DNA of 64,000 bases, taken from Haladaptatus caseinilyticus. GTDB taxonomy: Archaea > Halobacteriota > Halobacteria > Halobacteriales > Haladaptataceae. Below are positions 1-8,740 of the stretch, piece after piece. The stretch is taken from positions 124,001 through 188,000 of the forward strand of contig NZ_CP111041.1 in assembly GCF_026248685.1 (NCBI RefSeq), in the 5' to 3' direction. How positions within the stretch are numbered: the stretch's first letter is position 1; every line of letters begins with the position of its first letter. Position numbers and translations under genes: made by a program. The notes under the pieces were generated by a model that worked only from the letters and a program-made list of their open reading frames with translations, did not search any database and was not told the DNA's origin.

Positions 1-124
1 CGACGACGCGAAACAGATGATTGTGAGCGGGTTCATCGAACCCATCACGGAAGAACTCCCGATCGAGTACGCGGTGGAGCTAAACCGTCTCATCGAACTC
101 GAAATGGAGGGAAGCCTTGGCTAG
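1..124 (+). CDS. sufB: SufB C-terminal end (partial, enters from the left)
   Basis: Only the last 40 codons are present; the stop TAG is at 122-124. The residues are identical to the last 40 of the complete SufB at 32501-33931, while the DNA differs at several third codon positions. SufB is the scaffold subunit of the SUF iron-sulfur cluster assembly complex (SufBCD). The identity shows this is a second sufB. A run of five T follows the stop (127-131) and may end transcription. Whether sufC and sufD lie upstream cannot be seen. Confidence 0.9.
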   Translation, partial: DDAKQMIVSGFIEPITEELPIEYAVELNRLIELEMEGSLG

Positions 125-228
125 TCTTTTTAGATCTCTAGAATCATTTTACAGGAATTCAAGCCGAGTTCCACTGATTTGACCCTGAAGGGGGTTCACT
201 GCAGCTTAATTTAGATTGGGGTTATCAA

Positions 229-702
229 CTACAGCACGGTCAACGGATCTCGTAGAATGACATCCTCTCCTACCCCATGTTGGGTCACGATGTCCTGCAC
301 GATCGCACGGAGTTTGGTATCGGCAGTGGCTAGGTGGACAGTCTCGTCAGTAGCAAGGCCACAGACGAGGGCTGGAATGTACTGATCCGCTTTGACGGTA
401 TGTTCCGGAAGCGTGTCGTCTGCAATGCGCTGACGTGCTTCGTCAATTACGCCACTGTACGTCTCGAAATCCGGTATCCGAAGCACAAGAAATCCGTCAT
501 CAACTAATTGTTGAATTGCCTGTGCAGAGGCATGATGATTGACTGGTGCGTTTTCAGCCGCAAGCACATCATCAACGAGTTCTTGCTTGACCGAACGAGG
601 AAGGACAAGCGTTAATCCTTCTTCAACGGCGGTTCGAACGCGATCTGGAAACGCTCTCCCATGCATGACAACCGCATTTGCGTCCAGCACGACCACATTC
701 AT
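229..702 (-). CDS. PIN-domain protein, probable toxin
   Basis: 157 residues. The N-terminus (VVVLDANAVV) carries the first acidic residue of a PIN fold, and HLATADTKL near residue 125-133 looks like the later conserved acidic site. PIN domains are metal-dependent ribonucleases and usually act as VapC-like toxins. The start overlaps the stop of the upstream wHTH gene (699-1175) by 4 bp, the usual toxin-antitoxin arrangement. The partner is a winged-helix protein rather than an AbrB or RHH antitoxin. The toxin role is inferred from fold and context. Confidence 0.75.
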   Translation of the reverse strand: MNVVVLDANAVVMHGRAFPDRVRTAVEEGLTLVLPRSVKQELVDDVLAAENAPVNHHASAQAIQQLVDDGFLVLRIPDFETYSGVIDEARQRIADDTLPEHTVKADQYIPALVCGLATDETVHLATADTKLRAIVQDIVTQHGVGEDVILRDPLTVL

Positions 703-1175
703 CGGGTAAACAACTCGAGTTCAGCTGCCAGTCGAAGGAAATCAGCATGCTGTATCTCAAGTACACCACTTGCCTCGCGATAGGTGAGGTCACCATCCTC
801 GACACGTTCCCAGACATCAAGGAGTTCGTCGATGATACTATCACCATATGTGTCGAGCATATACTCAGTCGTTTCGGACTCTGCCTCAACAGCCGTCGCG
901 ATGGCGTCCAGTGAGAGATGAATATCAAAGTCAACGGCAGTGTAGGTCGCAGGCTTCATTTGCTTCCGATGGAGGAGACCCGCTTGGTGCAGCTCGCGAC
1001 AATAGTCGTGTGCTGTCGTATGTGGGAGCCCAAGGTCGTCTTTGAGGGTGGTGACGGCGAACTGCTCGTGCTTGGCTGCGTGGCTGAGGATCTCGAGCTT
1101 GCGGTCATGTGCCAATTGCTCAAACACCGTCTGGAGACGTTTCCGGGAGATGGGAGTATCGTTTGTGACTCTCAT
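699..1175 (-). CDS. Winged-helix DNA-binding protein, probable antitoxin of the PIN pair
   Basis: 158 residues. Residues 10-65 form an ArsR/MarR-like winged helix (FEQLAHDRKLEILSHAA, then LPHTTAHDYCRELHQAGLL as the recognition region). The C-terminal half (about 85-158) is acidic and probably binds the toxin. It comes first in a two-gene unit with the PIN gene, overlapping by 4 bp. A strong inverted repeat covers its start codon, which suggests autoregulation. The antitoxin role is inferred. Confidence 0.7.
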   Translation of the reverse strand: MRVTNDTPISRKRLQTVFEQLAHDRKLEILSHAAKHEQFAVTTLKDDLGLPHTTAHDYCRELHQAGLLHRKQMKPATYTAVDFDIHLSLDAIATAVEAESETTEYMLDTYGDSIIDELLDVWERVEDGDLTYREASGVLEIQHADFLRLAAELELFTR

Positions 1176-1208
1176 ACGAATTTCACGAATATACGAAATA
1201 TTCGTATG
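1173..1208. promoter_or_regulatory. Palindromic operator over the start of the wHTH/PIN unit
   Basis: CATACGAAT (1173-1181) and ATTCGTATG (1200-1208) are a perfect 9-bp inverted repeat. Between them the ACGAA core appears twice more. The left arm contains the start codon of the minus-strand antitoxin gene, so a bound regulator would block transcription or initiation. This suits autorepression by the winged-helix partner. Confidence 0.6.
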
Positions 1209-1238
1209 GACCTAAACCTGTCGAACAGCCGAATCTGA

Positions 1239-1996
1239 GAGTATCACCACTACACTCAAAATTGTGAAAATTGAATCACTGAGTTTTAACCGGCTTGCGT
1301 GGAGTCTCGGTGTATGCTGGTCGCATCGACGGTCAGATAAGAAACGACAATCCGCGCTTTTTCCCGCTGAACCGAACTAGATTCTCACCACAAGCCCGAG
1401 TTTTGATGCATCTCTTATTTTCATATAATTTTCTACTGAATAGGCTTTAGTAACGCAATTTCTGAGTCAGTCACGGGCTCATCTTGCAAGTGGAGATCGA
1501 TCGTGCGCGCTGTTTCTGACAGGAGAACGCTAAACACCTGTGCGGCAGAGTCTTCAGCAAGGCGCAGAGGGTTCCACGTTGCATGGGTTAGGATCGCGTT
1601 CCTGAGAGCTTTTGGAAGAGGTCACCTATTGTGATATTTGTAACTCTGTTGACTCCTATAACATGCGGCTATCTTCGTTGGTGGCATCGTATTCAGTCAC
1701 TGGTTGAAGCTTATTCTCGAGAACGGTTCTACGCAGCTCTCATGTGAGAAAATGTTCCTTTCCCGGTATCGCAGGAAATAAACCTCTAGATGAGCTATCT
1801 CGTGATATAGTTCTTGGACGTTGTGCACCAGGTAGTAGACGTACTTGGCGGTTCGATGTCGGCGAAGCATTACCAGCGCGACCGATTCCGGCTAAGTGAC
1901 GACGCTCGTGAGACGGGGTAGTCGTCTCAAAAGAACTCTATCGAATCCCCTGCCAACGTGTGCATCGCTAAACAGCCAAAGCTATCCTGTAAAACA
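1239..1996. other. Long non-coding or decayed stretch
   Basis: No intact gene is visible. On the minus strand 1433-1621 stays open for 62 codons between two stops, has no start codon, and reads like a protein tail (THATWNPLRLAEDSAAQVF and onward). I do not recognise it. It may be the end of a degraded gene. The rest, up to the NRAMP-like gene, shows nothing I can name. Confidence 0.35.
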
Positions 1997-3295
1997 ATGA
2001 GTCTTGACTTCAACACATACGACAATCTTCGCTCGATATTCAGCGTCAAAAACATGGTAAGCGATTTCTTCCGGAAGTACGGGCTGGCATTTGTGATGGT
2101 CGCCAGTTACTTCGGCTCCGGATCGATCTTTATCGCTAGTTCCGCCGGCGTCCGCTACGGCTACTCGCTTCTGTGGGCCGTCATCGGTGCGGTTCTGCTT
2201 GGCTACATGGCTCAGGATATGAGCGCTCGTCTCGGTATCTTCGGGCAATCCTTGGCCACCTTTGCCAGAGAGAAACTCGGACGAACTGCCTCGACAGTGC
2301 TCATGATACTTTTGTCGATCGGCTGTGTCGCCTGGACCCTCGAACTCACCGCTGCTGTCGGGAAGGGAATCGTCGTGCTTCTCGGCCTCCAAGCGATCGG
2401 CTGGGCTCCCTTCGCATATCTGACCGGCGTTGCGGCCATTGTCGTCGGTATCCTCGGCTACGACTGGGTTGAAAAGATCATGGTCGCGATGATGTTCGCG
2501 CTACTCGGCAGCTACGTCCTCGTCGCCAGTGTCTCCTCGCCGGATATCGTCGCTGCAGCGACGGGGGTCGTCCCTGTACTTGGCGGCCTGGACGGGATGG
2601 TTCTGGCTATTTCTATTCTTGGAACCACGGCGCTGTGGCCCAACTTCTTCCTCGAATCTGAGCTCGTCGAAGAGAAAGGCTGGTCTGGCGCTGACGCGGT
2701 TCCTAACATGCGTCGAGATCTCGCCATCGGCTACACAGTCGGCGGCATCACTACTATTGCCATCGTCGTCGCTGCGGCCGCGGTGCTGCGACCGGCAGGC
2801 TACGAGCAACTCGAAACGTTCCTCACGCCTGGCAAAGCTATGGCCACTGTCCTCGGTGAGTGGGCGATGGTTGTCTTCCTCGTGGGAACCCTCGCAGCGG
2901 CCTTCAATAGTATCATTCCCATCATGTGGGCGCCCGCCTACATGATCCGCGAGACGCTGGGCGGTGAGTACGCCAATAGCCGGCGGACGTTCCTCGTCAT
3001 CTACGTTGCTGGCGTCGCACTCGGTAGTCTCTCGCCGTTCATCCACCAGTACTTGGGACTCAGCGTCATCGATATGATTATCCTCTTCCCGGCGTACAAC
3101 GCCGTAATTGGATTACCCATCACCGTTGCCCTACTGTTTTGGGCAGTCAACGACCCCGACGTAATGGGTGACCATACCAACGGTTGGCTGCTTAATATCC
3201 TCAACACTGCACTCATCTTGGTGGCAGCCTATTCAGTCTACAGTGCTGGCGGGCTGGTAATCGAGACGATTTTCACCGGCGGGTTGGCCGGATGA
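1997..3295 (+). CDS. NRAMP-fold membrane transporter lacking the canonical metal-site motifs
   Basis: About 432 residues from ATG 1997, with 11 or so hydrophobic segments. An upstream in-frame ATG at 1958 is possible but adds a polar, non-conserved tail. The fold matches NRAMP: TM1 region VASYFGSGSIFIASSAG followed by RYGYSLLWAV, and TM6 region TTALWPNFFLES. Canonical NRAMP metal transporters have DPGN in TM1 and MPH in TM6. Here these are GSGS and WPN, so Mn2+/Fe2+ transport cannot be assumed. It is followed after 14 bp by a TauE/SafE permease on the same strand, probably one transcript. The substrate is unknown. Confidence 0.8.
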   Translation: MSLDFNTYDNLRSIFSVKNMVSDFFRKYGLAFVMVASYFGSGSIFIASSAGVRYGYSLLWAVIGAVLLGYMAQDMSARLGIFGQSLATFAREKLGRTASTVLMILLSIGCVAWTLELTAAVGKGIVVLLGLQAIGWAPFAYLTGVAAIVVGILGYDWVEKIMVAMMFALLGSYVLVASVSSPDIVAAATGVVPVLGGLDGMVLAISILGTTALWPNFFLESELVEEKGWSGADAVPNMRRDLAIGYTVGGITTIAIVVAAAAVLRPAGYEQLETFLTPGKAMATVLGEWAMVVFLVGTLAAAFNSIIPIMWAPAYMIRETLGGEYANSRRTFLVIYVAGVALGSLSPFIHQYLGLSVIDMIILFPAYNAVIGLPITVALLFWAVNDPDVMGDHTNGWLLNILNTALILVAAYSVYSAGGLVIETIFTGGLAG

Positions 3296-3309
3296 GGGGG
3301 TGAACTAAT

Positions 3310-4095
3310 ATGGCTGCAATCGCCGGCCTCACACTTCCAACCGTGTTCGTTTTGGTTATCGTCTCTCTCGCGGGTGGAATGGGAATTACCGCAGTCGGTC
3401 CCGGTGGCGTTTTCGTCACAGCAGCGCTGTACGCCCTACTGGATATCCCACCTGGCACCATCGCGGGTACAGCCAGCGCGACCTTCGTCGCCACGGGGCT
3501 ACTCGGAACCGCCACCTATCTCCGTTCTGGCGAACTCGGCGACCGCGAGCGAACCGTCGCAGCCGGACTACTCAGCCTTGGGGGGATTGTTGGTGCACTC
3601 GTCGGTGTCCGTCTCAACGCTATGGTCTCCGGGCAACTGTTCGGTCATCTACTTGGCGTGTTCCTCACGCTTTCCGGCGTGGTCGTCTGGTACCGCGCCC
3701 GAACAACCACGGACGAGCAGCGCAAGCTCAATCCCGCTACTTGGTCGGGATGGGCCGCAATCACGGTCATCGGATTCACTGTGGGCGTCCCTGGCGGTCT
3801 GTTGGGCGTCGGCGGTCCCGTCATCGCCGTGCCGTTGCTAGTGGCCGCGGGTATTCCGATGTTACTCGCCGTGGCTCTCGCACAGGTTCAGTCGGTTTTC
3901 CTCGCGGCCGGGGCCACCGCCGGCTACGTTGCCCAGGATGCCGTTTCGTGGCCACTGGCCGTGCTGGTAGGCGTCCCAGAACTCATCGGCGTGGTTGCTG
4001 GCTGGCGCTTCGCACAGCATATCGATCCTTCCCGGCTCAAGCTCGGACTTGCGGTCCTGCTTGTCGGTCTTGGCCCGTACCTTGCGCTGTCGTAG
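3310..4095 (+). CDS. TauE/SafE family membrane permease
   Basis: 261 residues with about eight transmembrane segments in two homologous halves. GMGITAVGPGGVFVTAALYALL near residues 18-39 and GVPGGLLGVGGPVIAVPLLVA near 160-180 are the repeated Gly/Pro-rich motifs typical of TauE/SafE. Members export or exchange sulfur-containing or organic anions such as sulfite and sulfoacetate. It sits 14 bp behind the NRAMP-like gene. No sulfur-metabolism gene is adjacent, so the substrate is open. Confidence 0.85.
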   Translation: MAAIAGLTLPTVFVLVIVSLAGGMGITAVGPGGVFVTAALYALLDIPPGTIAGTASATFVATGLLGTATYLRSGELGDRERTVAAGLLSLGGIVGALVGVRLNAMVSGQLFGHLLGVFLTLSGVVVWYRARTTTDEQRKLNPATWSGWAAITVIGFTVGVPGGLLGVGGPVIAVPLLVAAGIPMLLAVALAQVQSVFLAAGATAGYVAQDAVSWPLAVLVGVPELIGVVAGWRFAQHIDPSRLKLGLAVLLVGLGPYLALS

Positions 4096-4300
4096 GGAGG
4101 ATATCGTAGGAAGGGGTGGAGTAATCATAGAAGGGCCATCACCTTGCATCACGCAGTTCGTTCCAAGTTGCGGATATACGGCGACCCTCAGTGCGATGAC
4201 TAGGCGCCACACCGGTGTCCACCTGCTCACGCTTGTCTAATATTGTGCAGACGTGAACCAGCGTCGATGGCCACCGTTTGGGCCACAGCTGCGACGAGAG

Positions 4301-5104
4301 TTAGTACCGGTCGTCGCGCTCAGTGACTGTGGCAGTGCTGACGGCGAGTGCCCGGCACGCGAGTGCGACGAGTCGGTTATCGACGCCGGTGGCCCAAATC
4401 GCATGGGCACCGTTCTGGGGACTCACCGCACTGATGAGCAGCTCCGACTGATCAACCAGCACCAGTGGGCCAAGCTGGACGCTGTCGTCATTTGTGTCGA
4501 GCCAGTCGGGCCACGATTCAACCACCTCTGCGTCGGGGAGTTCCGTCAGTGCGCGCTGTTGGGTTGTCTCTGAGGTTGCGGCAATGAAAATAGCCACCCC
4601 CCGATCGCTCGCGGTGTGGAGTGCGTCCACTAACGCGTCAGTCAGGCCGTCATTCGAGCCGATCGCGAGAACGACTTCATCGCTGACATCGGTGATGAGG
4701 GCCTGCAGTCACGTCGTGATCGTCTTTGCAGTGGAGAGTGGCCACACGGTGGGCATGTCATGAGGTTCGATATCGACGGGAGTAAGGCTCTCGAGGAGGT
4801 CGTAGAGTTCGGTGATGCGGACGTCGAAGCGGTGCTGCAGAATCTGGGTCGCGACGTCGATCGGCACTGCACGATACTGCTGAGGGCTGGCGTGTTGCAT
4901 ATGCACAAGGTCATATGCTTGGAGCTGTTCGACCGCGTCATAGACGCGCGTTCGGGGGACGTCCGCAATCTCGCTGATGTCTTTGGCGGTCCCGTGTGGG
5001 AGGCGCATGAGTGCGACGAAGCACTCACATTCATAAACCTCTGGCTGAGAATCAGACACGATTGTAGTGAACAGAACGATTTCACTCGCATTCCACAGCG
5101 TCAA
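4301..5104 (-). pseudogene. TrmB-like transcriptional regulator broken by an in-frame TGA
   Basis: Reading from 5104, a winged helix comes first (GTAKDISEIADVPRTRVYDAV, then LQAYDLVHMQ), then a coiled-coil segment, which is the TrmB layout. Translation stops at TGA 4709-4711. The same frame continues directly with LQALITDVSDEVVLAIGSN and a full sugar-sensor-like C-terminal domain to 4301. Restoring one codon, perhaps TGG, gives about 267 residues, the normal TrmB length. TrmB proteins control sugar transport and metabolism genes. It is either a recent pseudogene or a truncated HTH protein of 131 residues. It overlaps the HalOD1-like gene upstream by 4 bp. Confidence 0.75.
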
Positions 5105-5484
5105 GCGTCGTCACGTATGATGGGAGTCAGTGTGCAGCTGGCGTTTCTCGCATGACAAATAGTGTTTGGAGAGTCTCGTGTTACCAAAAGGCATGATTCC
5201 CGTAGGTGGTTTGCCATTAGGGTATGCCCGGCGACTTTCTTGCCGAAGAAACCGTCTTCAATTGCAGCAATATCTACACACTCGTATAAGGATGGATCCT
5301 TGATCTCGATCGGGGCAACATCCTCGGCGACCGCGATCGCGAAGATGATTTCGGTGGTGAGATCGTGGTGGCTCTCACGTTCATACTGACCCTGTGTCAC
5401 AAACGTCATGTCGGGATCGTCGAGTTCGTTTTCGTCCTGTCCAAGTTTGGTGCCATCATTGGTGTGATCATTACTTGACGTCAT
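5101..5484 (-). CDS. HalOD1-like protein with an atypical C-terminus
   Basis: 127 residues. Residues about 40-82 (DLTTEIIFAIAVAEDVAP, then LYECVDIAAIEDGFF) match the first half of the HalOD1 domain, a small haloarchaeal output module of unknown biochemistry. The expected last part, a G-x-V-x-F-x-Y-like strand pair, is absent. Instead a Cys-rich tail follows, suggesting a frameshift near 5220. The stop overlaps the TrmB-like start by 4 bp. A DUF7344 gene lies 72 bp upstream, the same gene order as at 19.8-20.8 kb. Confidence 0.6.
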   Translation of the reverse strand: MTSSNDHTNDGTKLGQDENELDDPDMTFVTQGQYERESHHDLTTEIIFAIAVAEDVAPIEIKDPSLYECVDIAAIEDGFFGKKVAGHTLMANHLRESCLLVTRDSPNTICHARNASCTLTPIIRDDA

Positions 5485-5556
5485 CTGTCATCCTCCGAGT
5501 AAACGTGTCCTAGGGAGGTATCGTTCTCGCGGTAGCGAAACCTCTGTGCAGTGCCA

Positions 5557-5841
5557 TCAGTTATCGAGCATCTTCTCGGTCTCGTCATCGAACTCGATCA
5601 CGTCCAAATCCACGAGTTTCGGAACATGGGAGTGATAGAGCGATGTATACAGCTCCTGGCGCGCGAGCGTCGCGATGTTCGTCTCTGCAGTATCAGTCTC
5701 CCAGGCAGCGAGTTTAGTCGCGAGGTCATCAAGCGACCATTCAGTCTCTTCGGCGAGTGTGTAGACGAGGTAGCGTCGTCGTGGATGTGCAATCGCCTCG
5801 AAGACGGGTTGTAATTCGAGGATGGACTCCGAGACATCCAT
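5557..5841 (-). CDS. DUF7344 family winged-helix protein
   Basis: 94 residues: IAHPRRRYLVYTLAEET at the start, a central helix, then TSLYHSHVPKLVDLDVIEFD, the hallmark of haloarchaeal DUF7344 proteins, which resemble small winged-helix regulators. It is first on the minus strand, followed by the HalOD1-like and TrmB-like genes. Two further DUF7344 genes are at 20302 and 27760. The regulatory role is inferred from the fold. Confidence 0.8.
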   Translation of the reverse strand: MDVSESILELQPVFEAIAHPRRRYLVYTLAEETEWSLDDLATKLAAWETDTAETNIATLARQELYTSLYHSHVPKLVDLDVIEFDDETEKMLDN

Positions 5842-6227
5842 ATCAAGATCGCGCTCGGCGGCGCTCTCCTCGGTGGTTCGACTGAAATGTGTCTCCTAGT
5901 CATCGGGAGATGACTCGTCCCCCGTCATAGCCCGCTGGAGTGTGGAACCGTATTAACATTTCGGCGTAGTGTATGTTTTCCCGACCATATTGGACACATG
6001 CGCACTCAGTCCCCATATCTTACCATCTGTAAGACGTATTATGTTCCAAGCGCGACTAGTTTGAATTCCTTAATAATGACCAGCGATGCTGTCCGTCTGT
6101 CGGTAGCAGATGTGTCCACACCCGCTTAGTGCAACATGAGGCAGTGGACGGTTCTTGGGGGGCTCAATCCCCTCTCACCGTATGTTTTAATATTCTGGAA
6201 GTCATACTATCTACTCAGTAAAGAACT
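5842..6227. other. Intergenic region between divergent transcripts
   Basis: It separates the minus-strand DUF7344 gene from the plus-strand antitoxin gene. An AT-rich TATA-like stretch (ttttaatatt, about 6184-6193) lies about 35 bp before the antitoxin start, a plausible distance for a leaderless haloarchaeal transcript. I see nothing else. Confidence 0.4.
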
Positions 6228-6557
6228 ATGAGTAGTAAGAGTGAAAATGGCGACCACGTCGTTCGTATCAGCCGCAAAGGCCAGGCGACGATCCCCAAGT
6301 CGCTCCGGGAGAAGTACGGCATCGAAATCCCAGGCCGTGTGCGCTTCCGCGAAGAAGACGGCGAACTCGTCGTCGAGCCAGTCCCGAAACCAAGTGAACG
6401 CTTCGGGTCACTGGGGGAAGACTACGAGCGTGGCGAGGTCATTACGCACCATCGAGAGGAGCAGGCAGCTGAGCGCCAGGCAGAGGACACCGCTGACCAG
6501 CGTGACTATCAGCGCTACGTCGCTACCGACGACACAGACGAGACCACCGACGAATGA
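6228..6557 (+). CDS. AbrB/MazE/SpoVT-type antitoxin
   Basis: 109 residues. Residues about 11-50 form a swapped-hairpin AbrB domain (VRISRKGQATIPKSLREKYG, then RVRFREEDGELVVEPV). The acidic, charged tail should wrap the toxin. The stop overlaps the start of the PIN gene at 6554 by 4 bp, a standard VapBC organisation with an AbrB-type antitoxin. Confidence 0.85.
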   Translation: MSSKSENGDHVVRISRKGQATIPKSLREKYGIEIPGRVRFREEDGELVVEPVPKPSERFGSLGEDYERGEVITHHREEQAAERQAEDTADQRDYQRYVATDDTDETTDE

Positions 6558-7003
6558 GCTATCGCTACGTTCTTGATACGGAACCTCTCCTTGCGTACTA
6601 CTACGGTGAACCCGGTGGGGAGACTGTCCGCGACCTCCTGACGGATGTCTACATGGGTGAAGAGGCCGTAGCGGTCAGTGAAATCACGGCGACCGAACTG
6701 ATGTACAAAATCGCCCGCTTTGAAACTGGCTCCCCACCGGGAACGCCAACAGAAGAGACACTGGCGACCGGCCGACAGGCCGTGCGTGACTTGGTGGACG
6801 GCGGTGTCACACTGTGTGCTCCCTCCGAGTCGTGGCCACTGGCAGCTGAAGTGAAAGGAGCGGGAGGGATCGCGCTCGGCGATGCATATGCTGTGGCGCT
6901 TGCGGTTGCCGAAGATGCAACGCTTCTGGTCGGTGCTGACGACGATTTCACGGAGCTCGTCGTAGATGTATCGGTCGAACGGATCCGGACAGAGCCAGCG
7001 TGA
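6554..7003 (+). CDS. vapC: PIN-domain toxin (VapC-like)
   Basis: 149 residues. YVLDTEPLLAYYYGE gives the first catalytic Asp, SEITATELMYKIAR the conserved Glu, and IALGDAYAVALAVA plus LLVGADDDF the remaining acidic residues. All four PIN acidic positions seem present, so it is probably an active ribonuclease. It is translationally coupled to the AbrB-type antitoxin. Confidence 0.85.
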   Translation: MSYRYVLDTEPLLAYYYGEPGGETVRDLLTDVYMGEEAVAVSEITATELMYKIARFETGSPPGTPTEETLATGRQAVRDLVDGGVTLCAPSESWPLAAEVKGAGGIALGDAYAVALAVAEDATLLVGADDDFTELVVDVSVERIRTEPA

Positions 7004-7060
7004 CACGTGGGAGACGAACAGACGGAAAGCGGTTTGCGTATCTCCGTACTACATTGAGGT

Positions 7061-7771
7061 ATGGCGGCTGCGTGGGCACAGTGGGACCACATTGCGAAGG
7101 TTGACCCGGATAAAGCACTCCACGATGAGGATACTTACGCTAGCATTGCTGACACGGGGACCGACGCAATCATCATCGGTGGCACCACGAACGTCACCGA
7201 AGCCCGTGTTCAACCGATTCTTGATGCGCTTTCTGCTACCGAAATTCCCATCTTCGTCGAGCCAACCTACCGTCCGTCGTCATCTCATACCGAGGGACTC
7301 TCTGGGTACCTGCTTCCGATCGTTCTGAACGCCGATGACCCACTGTGGATCACAGGAGCACACCACGAATGGGTTCGCTCATCTGATCCTGAGTGGGACT
7401 ACGTCCAGCCAGAAGCCTATATCGTCCTGAATCCGGCGTCATCAGTTGCGACGCTCACCCAAGCAGACTGTGGTCTTGATACGGATGACGTCGTTGCGTA
7501 TGCTGAACTCGCTGAGCAGGTCCTCAGCCAAGAAATCGTCTATCTCGAGTATTCTGGCATGCTTGGTGATCCAGCTGTTGTCGCTGCCACACGAGATGCG
7601 CTCTCATCAGCGCAGCTCTTCTATGGTGGGGGGATTCACGACTATAATTCGGCCTACGAAATGGCAAGTGTCGCAGACACGGTCATCGTCGGTGATGTGC
7701 TCCATGAGGCCGGTATCGAGGTGGTCGAGGCAACTGTTCGTGGAACAAGGGATGCAAAGCACGACTCGTAA
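7061..7771 (+). CDS. Geranylgeranylglyceryl phosphate synthase (GGGP synthase)
   Basis: 236 residues, normal length for the family. It joins geranylgeranyl diphosphate to sn-glycerol-1-phosphate, the first ether bond of archaeal membrane lipids. A TIM-barrel with family signatures is visible: KVDPDKAL near residues 10-17, DAIIIGGTTN near 34-43, WITGAHHEWV near 107-116, EAYIVLNPASSVA, VYLEYSGMLGDP and LFYGGGIHDYNSAYEMA (phosphate-binding loops). It stands alone between a VapBC pair and an acetyltransferase. The chromosome may carry another copy. Confidence 0.88.
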   Translation: MAAAWAQWDHIAKVDPDKALHDEDTYASIADTGTDAIIIGGTTNVTEARVQPILDALSATEIPIFVEPTYRPSSSHTEGLSGYLLPIVLNADDPLWITGAHHEWVRSSDPEWDYVQPEAYIVLNPASSVATLTQADCGLDTDDVVAYAELAEQVLSQEIVYLEYSGMLGDPAVVAATRDALSSAQLFYGGGIHDYNSAYEMASVADTVIVGDVLHEAGIEVVEATVRGTRDAKHDS

Positions 7772-7837
7772 TCCTGTGCTCTCTCCCATTGTAGTGGTGA
7801 GGAACAGAGAGAAAGAGCCGGTAATCAGTCGTCCATA

Positions 7838-7858
7838 GGCTAGTTTGAGCTACTAACC
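7838..7858. promoter_or_regulatory. Imperfect TAGT/ACTA palindrome followed by a TATA-like element
   Basis: GGCTAGT (7838-7844) and ACTAACC (7852-7858) pair with one mismatch. A TATA-like ctaaatttag follows about 18 bp later. It resembles the palindromes at 9283, 9651 and 16050. No gene starts until 8063, so if it is a promoter it may serve a short RNA or a long leader. Confidence 0.3.
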
Positions 7859-8062
7859 AATGCTGTCTCGGCCCATCTAAATTTAGTTGCGATTTGACTC
7901 CAGAGTGGGTCGGGCATAGTACACTTGGTTGTCGGAACTCAAGCAATCAACACAGTAATCCACTGCTTTGGTCTTAAAGAAATATTGATGATGTCTCTGT
8001 TATCAGTCATCAAATAATAAAGTGGAGGTATTTACCGAGATTCATCATTACTAGTGATACGG

Positions 8063-8626
8063 ATGCCCGGCCCAGCATATCTCCGCAGCGATTCACTTAC
8101 CCTGTGTACAGTCGAAGAGGAAGATCTCGCATTTATACAAGAAGGATTCAATGATCCACGGATCCGCAAAAACATTGGAAGATATACTCCCTCAAATCAC
8201 GCGCAACAACAGACGCATCTCGAAGAGCGAATTACCGAGGGCGAAAACAGCATCTACTTTCTCATCTGTGTCGATGAGACGCCAATCGGGCTCATCTGGC
8301 TGTTCTCACTTGACTATCAGCGAGGGAAGGGGGAAATCGGCCTCTGGATTACACCAGACGAATGGGGCAACGGCTACGGAACAGACGCGGTGGCACTCAT
8401 TGTCGAATATGGATTCAAGCAGCTGCGTCTCCACAAACTCATCGCACGCGTCCAAGAATCGAATGCTGCCTCCAAACAGATCTGGGACTCACTTGGCTTT
8501 ACAGAGGAAGGGTTTCAGCGCGACGAATTCTATTCCGATGGTGAGTATGTGAGCTACTATTACTTTGGAATCCTCGCCGATGAATGGGATAGAGACTCTG
8601 TGAATGCTAACGTGGATTTCACATGA
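8063..8626 (+). CDS. GNAT N-acetyltransferase, RimJ/RimL type
   Basis: About 187 residues from ATG 8063; an in-frame GTG lies at 8054. The acetyl-CoA-binding motif is visible in GLWITPDEWGNGYGTDAV and the late motif in ARVQESNAASKQIWDSLGF followed by TEEGFQRDEF, both typical of RimJ/RimL ribosomal-protein or small-molecule acetyltransferases. Substrate unknown. A single-gene unit followed by a second, unrelated GNAT gene. Confidence 0.8.
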   Translation: MPGPAYLRSDSLTLCTVEEEDLAFIQEGFNDPRIRKNIGRYTPSNHAQQQTHLEERITEGENSIYFLICVDETPIGLIWLFSLDYQRGKGEIGLWITPDEWGNGYGTDAVALIVEYGFKQLRLHKLIARVQESNAASKQIWDSLGFTEEGFQRDEFYSDGEYVSYYYFGILADEWDRDSVNANVDFT

Positions 8627-8740
8627 TTTAGGGATACTAGACGTGTTTTATTATCTCATCTAAAAGTGAACATTCACACATCTCTAAAAGGGAGATCAAT
8701 ACTGACTACCGTTCACTTTTTCCTGTTCCCATCTATATGA

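Noticed and set aside
2501-3046. Long minus-strand open frame of 181 codons under the NRAMP-like gene
   Set aside because: It is a mirror of a GC-rich membrane-protein gene; residue composition (Arg/Asp/Gly-rich, no hydrophobic core) and lack of any motif mark it as a shadow.
4709-4711. TGA in the TrmB-like gene as a selenocysteine or read-through codon
   Set aside because: Haloarchaea are not known to use selenocysteine, and no hairpin specific to it was seen; a nonsense mutation is simpler.
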